Below, in pieces: positions 20,387 to 27,813 of a stretch of DNA of 64,000 nt; position 1 is the first letter of the stretch, and each line of letters opens with the position of its first letter. The position numbers and the translations under genes were made by a program. Below the pieces are notes generated by a model, which had not been told where the DNA came from, did no database searches, and saw only the letters and a list, made by a program, of their open reading frames with translations. Source of the stretch: CAVPCZ01 sp963702445 (GTDB lineage Bacteria > Bacteroidota > Ignavibacteria > UBA10030 > UBA6906); assembly GCA_963702445.1 (NCBI GenBank), contig CAVPCZ010000015.1, forward strand, positions 54,005 through 118,004. Direction: 5' to 3'.

Positions 20387-21334
20387 ATGAGCGGCACGTA
20401 TTGGCAGGGCAAGAAGGTCCTGGTGACGGGGGGAGCGGGGTTCATCGGCTCATATGTTGTCGGCAGACTTGTCCGTGATTGCGCCGTCCCTTCAGACCGG
20501 ATCCGCATACCCCGTTCGCGGGAGTGCGATCTCAGAAACATTGAACATTGCCGTTCGATCGTGAAGGGGTGTCACGTGGTCATTCATCTGGCCGCGGTGA
20601 CCGGAGGGATTTCCTTCAGCCGCGCATTTCCCGCAACGCAATATGTCGACTCAACGACGATTGACTTGAACATGGTCACCGCCGCCCGCGAAGCGGGAGT
20701 CGAGAAATTCGTGGCGATCGGGAACCTGTTTGCGTACGCAGCGGATGCGCCCGTTCCCCTCGAGGAGCGGGACCTGTTCAACGGCCTCCCCACCGATGCT
20801 CACCGCGGAGTCGGATGGATGAAGCGCAATCTTGCGCTCCTGGCGGATCTCGAATTTCGTGAGCACGGGTTCCCCATGGTGGTGGTCTATTCGGCAAATG
20901 CGTACGGGCCAGGGGATTCGCTCGACCCCAGACATTCCCATGTCATCCCGTCTACGATCATCAAATGCCTGACGCAGAAGGATCTCGTCGTGTGGGGTGA
21001 CGGGACGCCCACGAGGGATTTTCTTTATGCGGAAGATGTTGCCGCGGGAATTCTGCTCGCCGCCGAAAAGCTTGAACCTCCGCAATACGTCAACCTGGGC
21101 TCGGGTACGGAGATCAGTGTGCGTCAGCTGGTGGAGTTGATTACGTTGTACACCGGGTTCTCCGGACCGGTGGTGTACGATGCCTCCAAAGCAGGAGGTG
21201 ACGCCCGCCGGTGCACGAGCGTCGAACGAGCCCGCACCCTGCTGGGCTTCCAGCCGGCTCACGACATGCGCAGCGGAATCGAGCGAACGGTGAACTGGTA
21301 CCGCCAGAACTTCAAGGCGGACCGGCAATCGTGA
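20387..21334 (+). CDS. GDP-fucose-synthase-like NAD-dependent epimerase lacking catalytic residues
   Basis: An intact 315-aa extended SDR. It has the cofactor motif VLVTGGAGFIG, IHLAAVTGGI, the loop NAYGPGD and the HSHVIPS segment of GDP-L-fucose synthases. By spacing it aligns with E. coli GDP-fucose synthase, whose catalytic residues are Ser107, Cys109, Tyr136, Lys140 and His179. Here these are Asn113, Phe115, Val142, Lys146 and His185, so the three reactive side chains Ser, Cys and Tyr are missing while Lys and His remain. The frame is unbroken, and Tyr to Val needs two base changes. It starts 2 bp after gmd and is co-translated with it. It may have altered chemistry, be a regulatory pseudoenzyme, or use other residues. 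A normal GDP-fucose synthase function is doubtful. Confidence 0.85.
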   Translation: MSGTYWQGKKVLVTGGAGFIGSYVVGRLVRDCAVPSDRIRIPRSRECDLRNIEHCRSIVKGCHVVIHLAAVTGGISFSRAFPATQYVDSTTIDLNMVTAAREAGVEKFVAIGNLFAYAADAPVPLEERDLFNGLPTDAHRGVGWMKRNLALLADLEFREHGFPMVVVYSANAYGPGDSLDPRHSHVIPSTIIKCLTQKDLVVWGDGTPTRDFLYAEDVAAGILLAAEKLEPPQYVNLGSGTEISVRQLVELITLYTGFSGPVVYDASKAGGDARRCTSVERARTLLGFQPAHDMRSGIERTVNWYRQNFKADRQS

Positions 21335-21502
21335 GATGACCGCAGTCGCCGAAACACCGGCGGAACAAACATGCCGCGGCCCCGGAATCATTCCCCGGTT
21401 TCAGACTCCGCTCCCGGATGCGCTCCATGGTCCCGCCGGAGTATCCGATGATCCATCGTCAAGAACAACTGCATAAACCCCTCACTTTCGCTTCGTGCCC
21501 CT

Positions 21503-22604
21503 ATGCCTGACTTCATACACCAGATGGAACCCTGGATCGACGAGAATGAAGTCCGGCACATGACCGAGTATCTCTCGTCCGGGGGCTGGCTCACGGAGTT
21601 CAAGAAAACCAGAGAATTTGAAGAGATGATCGGGAGCTACACGGGGGCAAAACACTGTGTGGTTGTGGCGAATGGAACCGTGAGCATGGCCGTAGCGTAC
21701 TGGGCGCGGGGCATCGGGCAGGGCGACGAGGTCCTGGTCCCGAATTATACCATGATCGCAACCCCCAATGCCGTGCGGTTGGTCGGAGCAATACCGGTTG
21801 TCGTGGATGTGGAGCCCGGGTCGTTGTGCATGGACCTGGAGGCGCGCGCGCCGTGCTCTGACATCCCGGACAAAGGCCGTGGCGCTCGTAAGCCTGAACG
21901 GACGGGCCCCGCATATGCCCGCCTGGACAACGTTCTGTCAAGAGCACGGCCTGTTCTTCCTGGAGGACGCCGCGCAATCCCTCGGATCCTGGTGCTCCGG
22001 CCGGCATCTCGGACGATTCGGCCAGATGGGATCTTTTTCCTTCAGCGCACCCAAAGTGATCACCACCGGCCAGGGCGGCGCACTGATTACCGATGACGAC
22101 GGGCTCGCGCTCGCCGCGCGCAAGATCAAGGACTTCGGGCGCGAACGCGGCGGTGTGGACTGGCATGACATGATGGGCTACAATTTTAAATTTACCGATC
22201 TGCAGGCGGTGATCGGTATAGAACAGATGAAGAAGCTGCCCTGGCGGGTCACCCGCAAGAAAGAGATCTACCGGCTGTATGAGGAACAGCTCCGCGACGT
22301 CGCCGAAGTGGAAATGATTCCCACGGCTGACGATACCGCACCCTGGTTCATGGACATCTACGTCCCGGATCCCCCGGCACTGATGGAGTTCCTCAAGAGG
22401 AGCGGCGTCGGCAGCCGTCCGGTCTATCCGCCCATCAGCAAACAACGCGTATATGCGATCCCCGGCACCTTCCCGGTTTCAGAGAGCTATTGCTCCCGCG
22501 GTCTCTGGCTCCCCTCCTCCTCATTCCTGAAAGACGAGACCATCATCAGGATTTGCGATCTGATCCGCACCTTTTACCGGTATCCGCCCCCGGCACACAC
22601 ATGA
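21503..22604 (+). CDS. DegT/DnrJ/EryC1-type sugar aminotransferase, perosamine-synthase-like (one frame break)
   Basis: About 366 aa. N-terminal WIDENEVRHMTEYLSSGGWLT, then YTGAKHCVVVANGTVSMAVA, GDEVLVPNYTMIATPNAV, the PLP-phosphate region FLEDAAQSLGS, and the Schiff-base lysine in GSFSFSAPKVITTGQGGA, followed by GYNFKFTDLQAVIGIEQM. All match GDP-4-keto-6-deoxymannose 4-aminotransferases (perosamine synthases). The frame changes near 21850-21880 in a GCGCGCGC dinucleotide run, a likely assembly indel. With gmd upstream, GDP-D-perosamine or a relative is the probable product, used in an O-antigen or surface glycan. The stop overlaps the next gene's ATG (ATGA at 22601-22604). No clear Shine-Dalgarno precedes its own start. 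Confidence 0.88.
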
Positions 22605-23149
22605 AACTGCACCTGGGCTGTGACAAACGCTACATTCCCGGTTTTGTCCACATCGATCTGGCCGACTATCCCCATATCGACCACCGGCACGACATTCGCT
22701 CCCTCCCGATGATTCATTCCGACACCGTAGATCTCATCTACGTGTGCCACGCGCTGGAGTATTTTGACCGCGTGGAAGTTGTTGAGGTACTCCTTGAATG
22801 GCGCCGGGTCCTGCGCACCGGAGGCATTCTCAGGCTTGCTGTGCCGGACTTCGAAGCCCTGGTCCGCGTCTATCAGCGGCACGGGGACCTTTCCCTGATT
22901 CATGGACCTCTGTACGGGCGCTGGCCGATAACAGCACCGTCGGGCGAGCAGTGTCTCTACCACCGGACGGTGTATGACTTCGAGGCGCTCCGCCGTGTGC
23001 TGGAATCGGCGGGATTCACCGGTGTACACCGGTATGATTGGCGCGCGACGATCCACCGCGATCACGACGACTATTCGCAGGCGTACGTCCCGCACATGGA
23101 CAAAACACATGGCATGCCGATCAGCCTGAATGTCGAAGCAACAAAATGA
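22601..23149 (+). CDS. SAM-dependent methyltransferase (type 11-like)
   Basis: An intact 182-aa protein. KLHLGCDKRYIPGFVHIDL is the SAM-binding motif I region of a class I methyltransferase. DIRSLPMIHSDTVDLIYVCH and EYFDRVEVVEVLLEWRRVLR are motifs II-III, and TGGILRLAVPDFEALV is the post-IV region typical of Methyltransf_11 enzymes in glycan clusters. The start overlaps the aminotransferase stop by 4 bp, and the end overlaps the next gene by 20 bp, indicating one transcript. It probably methylates a sugar or a glycan-linked intermediate. The acceptor is not determinable. Confidence 0.85.
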   Translation: MKLHLGCDKRYIPGFVHIDLADYPHIDHRHDIRSLPMIHSDTVDLIYVCHALEYFDRVEVVEVLLEWRRVLRTGGILRLAVPDFEALVRVYQRHGDLSLIHGPLYGRWPITAPSGEQCLYHRTVYDFEALRRVLESAGFTGVHRYDWRATIHRDHDDYSQAYVPHMDKTHGMPISLNVEATK

Positions 23150-24152
23150 ACGGCTCAGCAAGACGACGATGATGCACTTGCTCCTGGACCCCCTCGGGGA
23201 GTATCACGTTTCTCTCGATACGGTCGCTGAATTTCAGCGGGCCATGCTCCGTGACCCGCGGGTGAAACCCGTCCGGGCGAATCGCTTTGTGGCAAAGATC
23301 GCCCATCGTTTGTGGAGGATGCTGAAGGTCCACGATTCGCGCGTCCCGGGTATGCCGGCGGCAGACACCGGCCGGGATTATTTTGTCACCCTCATGAGTG
23401 CGGATATTCGCAGGTGCATGCCGTACTTCCTGCTGCCGGGCAGGAAAAGCGTGTATCTGCTGGACGCGTGGCCGGACACATACGGAGACATCAGAGAACT
23501 TGTGCAGAGATTCTCCGTCCGCCATCTCTTTCTTTCATCATCCATTGCCGCCAGGAAGCTGCGTGAAGAGCTGGCACCCTGCGAAGTCGAGTGGGTGCCC
23601 GAAGCGATAGAACCGGAGTCCTATGCCTCCCTTCCCGCCGCCCGGAAGGACATCGATGTCCTTCAGCTGGGACGAAGATACGACAGGCTTCACGAGATGC
23701 TGCTCGCCCCCCTGGCAGAGCGCGGAAAAGTGTACCTCTATGAAAAAGAGAAACACAAGATCATCTTCCCGACGCGTGAAGGCTTTGTCGACGGACTTGC
23801 CCGGACAAAAATCTCCATTTGCGTCCCCTCGAGTATTACCCATCCCGAGCAATCGGGAGATATCGAAGTGCTTTCGATGAGGTATCTGCAGTCCATGACG
23901 TCCCGATGTCTCGTGGTGGGACATGCACCGGCCGAACTGGTTTCCCTTTTCGGCTACAACCCTGTCGTCGAGCTCAATATGGCTGATCCGGTGAAACAGA
24001 TCCTGACACTCCTCGACACCTTCACGGAGTATTCTGCGCTGATTGAACGCAACTACGAGACCGTTATCAAACATCACACATGGCCTCACCGGTGGGCTGT
24101 GATCTCCGGAAAAGTGTTTCCGGCGGAGCAACCGCCCCGGCGGGTAAGCTGA
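23130..24152 (+). CDS. Glycosyltransferase, CgeB/family-1-like
   Basis: 340 aa, no signal peptide or membrane helix. It has a two-lobed pattern: N-lobe with KSVYLLDAWPDTYGDI and VRHLFLSSSIAARKL, and C-lobe with VEWVPEAIEPESYASL, KDIDVLQLGRRYDRLHEML, DIEVLSMRYLQSMTSRCLVV and a helix-rich tail. This resembles CgeB/Glycos_transf_1-type enzymes, where the EP-like Glu before the helix and the second Rossmann lobe hold the nucleotide sugar. Starts at 23130 (overlapping the methyltransferase) or 23169/23172 are all possible. As the last gene of the GDP-sugar cluster it probably transfers the modified deoxysugar to a surface glycan. Family assignment is moderate. Confidence 0.7.
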   Translation: MSKQQNERLSKTTMMHLLLDPLGEYHVSLDTVAEFQRAMLRDPRVKPVRANRFVAKIAHRLWRMLKVHDSRVPGMPAADTGRDYFVTLMSADIRRCMPYFLLPGRKSVYLLDAWPDTYGDIRELVQRFSVRHLFLSSSIAARKLREELAPCEVEWVPEAIEPESYASLPAARKDIDVLQLGRRYDRLHEMLLAPLAERGKVYLYEKEKHKIIFPTREGFVDGLARTKISICVPSSITHPEQSGDIEVLSMRYLQSMTSRCLVVGHAPAELVSLFGYNPVVELNMADPVKQILTLLDTFTEYSALIERNYETVIKHHTWPHRWAVISGKVFPAEQPPRRVS

Positions 24153-24258
24153 TGCAATCTCAGCGGTAAGTTCCTGTAGCGGCTCTCCTCAACGGTTTTC
24201 CCCGTTCCTTCCACCTTGCCGCAGATTCCCCGGCGGCCAAGTCTCTCCGGAGGCTCAC

Positions 24259-25767
24259 ATGCACCGCTCCCGACAAACGCTTCTTCCGTGCTGGCTTCTC
24301 ATGCTGCTCCTGTTTTCCGCGTCCTTGTGGAAAACGCCTGCGCTGGGCGCGCAATCTCAGGGGACCGGACCCGCGCTCAGTGCCGAATCCGAGGCATGCA
24401 TCGCATGCCACGAAACCGCCACCCCGGGGATCGTTGCAGACTGGCGCACGAGCAGGCACTCCACCCATACGCCTGCAAACGCACTTCTCCTCCCGGCACT
24501 CGAGCGCCGCGTCTCCGCCGCGAAGATTCCGGAAGAACTGGCCGGACACGCCGTCGGATGCTACGAATGCCACGCCATGCGGGCAGATAAACATGCGGAC
24601 ACATTCGACCATTTCGGCACGATGGTCCATGTGGTCGTAACGCCCGCCGATTGCCGGACCTGCCATCCCGCGGAAGTGGATCAGTATTCCGGATCGAAGA
24701 AAGCGCATGCACACGACAACCTGGTCAGGAATCCCGTCTACTCCCTGCTCATGGAAACAACCCTGCGGCAGATGAATATCGAGAAGGGAGTACTGGTCCC
24801 GGGAAAAGCATCGGAGAACGCCAAACACGAGACCTGCCTCGCCTGTCACGGTACCACCGTTGTCGTGAAGGGCACAAAGACCGTGGAAACCGACGCGGGC
24901 CCCATAGAGATCCCGGATCTCGGCGGATGGCCCAACCAGGGGGTGGGCAGGATCAACCCGGACGGATCGGCCGGCTCCTGCGCCGCGTGTCACCCCCGCC
25001 ATGGGTTCTCCATCGAAGTGGCCCGCAAGCCTGAAACATGCGGCCAGTGCCATCTGGAACCGGATGTTCCCGGATACAATGTCTACAAAGAGAGCAAACA
25101 CGGCAACATTACCGATGCGAAGAAGGAGCGGTGGAAGTGGGATGCGGTTCCGTGGAAGCTCGGTCAGGATTTCACCGCGCCCTCCTGCGCCACATGCCAC
25201 AATGCCCTGATAACCGCGGGTGAGACGGTTGTGGCAGAGCGGACACACGATTTCGGATCACGGTTGTATGTCCGGCTCTTCGGGCTGATCTACAGTCACC
25301 CCCAGCCGGTCAGCGGTAAAACCCATGAAATCCTCAATGCCGACAAGATGCCGCTGCCCGTGACGTTTGGCGGAAAACCGGCTGCATCCTTTCTGATTTC
25401 TCCCGAGGAACAGGCTGCGCGGAAGGCGCGACTGAAGGTCATCTGCAGAAACTGCCACAGCACCGACTGGGCGGACAAGCATTTCGAGAAGCTGGACAGG
25501 ACCAACATCGAAACCGATGCGATGACAGCCACGGCAACAAAACTTCTTGCAGGCGCATGGGAGAAGAAAATCGCGGACGGGAAGAACCCATTTGATGAAG
25601 AGATCGAGCAGCTCTGGATCAAGCAATGGCTATTCTACGCCAACTCCGTACGTTCGGGTTCTGCCATGGCGGGTCCCGACTATGCGGCGTTCAAGCACGG
25701 GTGGTGGGATCTTACACACAATCTGCAGCATATGAAGGAGTTGACGGGGAAAAGGGCCGGGAAGTAG
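24259..25767 (+). CDS. Octaheme cytochrome c, hydroxylamine-oxidoreductase-like
   Basis: An intact 502-aa protein with signal peptide (WLLMLLLFSASLWKTPALGAQ) and eight CxxCH sites in order: CIACH (from residue 47), CYECH, CRTCH, CLACH, CAACH, CGQCH, CATCH and CRNCH. The spacing, SRHSTH and SKHGNI histidine regions, and the C-terminal block LFYANSVRSGSAMAGPDYAAFKHGWWD resemble the HAO family, whose heme 4 is catalytic and whose Tyr crosslink separates hydroxylamine oxidisers from reductive relatives. It should be periplasmic and may oxidise hydroxylamine or reduce nitrite/NO. Direction cannot be decided without an alignment of the crosslinking Tyr. It lies 106 bp after the glycan cluster and starts the electron-transfer region. 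Confidence 0.85.
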   Translation: MHRSRQTLLPCWLLMLLLFSASLWKTPALGAQSQGTGPALSAESEACIACHETATPGIVADWRTSRHSTHTPANALLLPALERRVSAAKIPEELAGHAVGCYECHAMRADKHADTFDHFGTMVHVVVTPADCRTCHPAEVDQYSGSKKAHAHDNLVRNPVYSLLMETTLRQMNIEKGVLVPGKASENAKHETCLACHGTTVVVKGTKTVETDAGPIEIPDLGGWPNQGVGRINPDGSAGSCAACHPRHGFSIEVARKPETCGQCHLEPDVPGYNVYKESKHGNITDAKKERWKWDAVPWKLGQDFTAPSCATCHNALITAGETVVAERTHDFGSRLYVRLFGLIYSHPQPVSGKTHEILNADKMPLPVTFGGKPAASFLISPEEQAARKARLKVICRNCHSTDWADKHFEKLDRTNIETDAMTATATKLLAGAWEKKIADGKNPFDEEIEQLWIKQWLFYANSVRSGSAMAGPDYAAFKHGWWDLTHNLQHMKELTGKRAGK

Positions 25768-25818
25768 ATATTGCCTGTAGAGCTTTTCCCCGTCTGCCGC
25801 CGGCCGGCCGCCAGCGCA

Positions 25819-26277
25819 CTACTTGGTCATCGTCACCACAAGCGCCGATCCACCCGCTTGATACGACATGACGAACTGATTTCCTGTGATTGCCCAGGTT
25901 CCGTTGAGGGCGACCGGGGGATTCACGGGTTGGCCGTTCTCGGTGGTAACGCTGACGGCAAACGCCTGCCCTGTTACCGAGAAGGTTCCGCCGTTCGAGT
26001 AGAGCACGGTTCCCGTGCCGTTCAACTCCGAGTACGTGAAGGTTCCGTTCGCATTGAACAGGTATCTCGCCGACACGGCACCCTGCACAAACTCAAGTGC
26101 AGTGGCGACGGGTGTCGGCGCACCGTTGACAGTAGCCGACTGCGGGGTCCAGGTACCGACAAATTCCACCGGAATTGCGCCGCCGACGGAAGATGCGGGA
26201 TTATCATCTTTCTTGCAGCCCGCTGTCAGAAGAACAACAAGAGCCAGCAGAAGGATGAGCAGCGGCGTTCGTTTCAT
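25819..26277 (-). CDS. Small outer-membrane-type lipoprotein, lipocalin-like
   Basis: An intact 152-aa protein. Its signal (TPLLILLLALVVLLTAGC) ends in the lipobox LTAGC, followed by KKDDNP and a beta-rich domain (EFVGTWTPQSATVNG, RYLFNANGTFTYSELNG, TGTVLYSNGGTFSVTG, GTWAITGNQFVMSY) like lipocalin-type lipoproteins common in Bacteroidota. The start at 26277 has GGGAGGG just upstream; the earlier Met lies inside that site. It converges with the HAO-like gene (52-bp gap) and diverges from the acyltransferase gene. Function is unknown. Confidence 0.75.
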   Translation of the reverse strand: MKRTPLLILLLALVVLLTAGCKKDDNPASSVGGAIPVEFVGTWTPQSATVNGAPTPVATALEFVQGAVSARYLFNANGTFTYSELNGTGTVLYSNGGTFSVTGQAFAVSVTTENGQPVNPPVALNGTWAITGNQFVMSYQAGGSALVVTMTK

Positions 26278-26532
26278 GGTCCCTCCCATAGAGTAGTGGC
26301 TGATCGTCTGCCCTACGCCGGTGTCGGACCCATCCGGCAGTTCACGGCTCAGTACACAAAGGTGAACCGGGCAGGAGGACCCCTCCCGGCAAAACGGGGT
26401 TCAGTGTTCTGGTGGAAATATAGACTCGCCCGTCTTCAAAGTCAACACAGGAAGAGCCGCAATTGCCTCTTTCATGATTCTTCTTGACGTCTCAGTGATG
26501 CTCAACTGTTGCGCAATCGAAGGTGCCGCACT

Positions 26533-27792
26533 ATGCCGAACCGACCGTCCGAATCTGCTCCCACCCCCCCCCGGGTGCGTGTTGAATCCGTCGATGCATT
26601 CCGCGGACTCACGATCCTGCTGATGATTTTTGTTATCGCCGTTGCAGCGGAAGGCTACAGGCCTCTTCCCCAGACAATGTCATGGTTCGGAAGCCTCCCC
26701 GTTTCCACATGGAACCACGCGGAAATCGGATGGGAGAGATTTGTTGAGGAGAAGAAGAACGCGGGTCTCACGGACGAGCAGATCAACCGGCTCCCCGAGG
26801 CCGGCCTGAAGAATGTCGGCCTCACGGCTACCGATCTGGTCGCACCGTTCTTCGTTTTCATCGTCGGGATCGCCATCCCCCTGAGCAAGGGTCGCCGCGG
26901 ACAGGAATGGTGGCGTCATGTCCTCGTCAGGACGGTTGTGTTGATACTCGCGGGCGTGTTGTATATCAGCCTCATTCTCGGACTCTCCTGGTGGTGGGGA
27001 ATCCTCCAGGCTATCGGCGTGGCATACTTCATGGGAGCAGCGAGCATGAAACTCTCCAGGCCCGGCCGATGGACGGCAATCGCCGCATTGCTCGCCCTTC
27101 ACATGGCCATGTCTCACTACTTTGCCTGGTGGCTTCACTTTGGAGACACCCCCGAACCATTCTGGACCATTTCCCGGATTCACGGGAGTTGGGCCAAACC
27201 GCTCACGCTGCATTGCCGGCCGTGGGTTTCGATATCGTACGGCGTCATGACGATGATAGGGGTCCTGCTCGGAGAGGCGGTCGCGCGGGGCGGGAGGAAG
27301 GAAATCACCCGGACGGCAATCCTCTTAGGATCCGTCTTCACGCTTGCCGGAGCGGCCCTGCACACCGCCGGACTCACCACCGGGGCCACGGAACTCTGTT
27401 TCAACAAGCCCGACGTCACTGCCTCGTACGCAATGTTTGCATCCGGAGTGGGCGCGTTTGCCTTCCTTCTGATGTACTACGCGATGGACATCCGGGGATG
27501 GAAGAAATGGGCGTATCCCCTTAAGGTCTTCGGCGCAAATGCGCTCCTCGCATATTTTCTGCAAATCATCATGCGGATCTTCTTCCGCGCACTGCACATT
27601 GAACCAATATTCGCCGGGCAGCCGAACGGCATGCTGCAGCAGTGGGCGTCGCTGTTCGACTCCCCCCTGTGGAATGCTTTCCTGTTGGACAAGGCGGGTT
27701 ACAACGGTATGGCGTGGGGGGCACTGTGGACGTTCTGCCTCTGGCTCATCGTCCTGTACTGTAACCGGAGGAACATCTACTGGAAGATATAG
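26533..27792 (+). CDS. Membrane acyltransferase, HGSNAT/NagX-like (DUF5009)
   Basis: An intact 419-aa protein with ~10-11 membrane segments. N-terminal VESVDAFRGLTILLMIFVIA is the DAFRG hallmark of heparan-alpha-glucosaminide N-acetyltransferase-like proteins. LTATDLVAPFFVFIVGIAIP and WGILQAIGVAYF carry the conserved polar residues. The second half has ASYAMFASGVGAFAFLLMYY, WAYPLKVFGANALLAYFL and the closing CLWLIVLYCNRRNIYWKI typical of the family. Relatives transfer acetyl from cytosolic acetyl-CoA to amino sugars on the far side of the membrane. The start at 26533 is preferred over an upstream Met at 26509, though neither has a strong ribosome site. No obvious link to the flanking cytochrome genes. 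Confidence 0.85.
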   Translation: MPNRPSESAPTPPRVRVESVDAFRGLTILLMIFVIAVAAEGYRPLPQTMSWFGSLPVSTWNHAEIGWERFVEEKKNAGLTDEQINRLPEAGLKNVGLTATDLVAPFFVFIVGIAIPLSKGRRGQEWWRHVLVRTVVLILAGVLYISLILGLSWWWGILQAIGVAYFMGAASMKLSRPGRWTAIAALLALHMAMSHYFAWWLHFGDTPEPFWTISRIHGSWAKPLTLHCRPWVSISYGVMTMIGVLLGEAVARGGRKEITRTAILLGSVFTLAGAALHTAGLTTGATELCFNKPDVTASYAMFASGVGAFAFLLMYYAMDIRGWKKWAYPLKVFGANALLAYFLQIIMRIFFRALHIEPIFAGQPNGMLQQWASLFDSPLWNAFLLDKAGYNGMAWGALWTFCLWLIVLYCNRRNIYWKI

Positions 27793-27797
27793 GGCAG

Positions 27798-27813
27798 CGG
27801 CGGTCTACCGCCG
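27798..27813. terminator. Palindrome between convergent genes
   Basis: A perfect 7-bp inverted repeat (CGGCGGT and ACCGCCG with 2 nt between) covers the 12-bp gap between the convergent acyltransferase and octaheme lipoprotein genes and overlaps the latter's stop. It is a plausible bidirectional terminator stem, but short and without a U tract. Confidence 0.35.
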
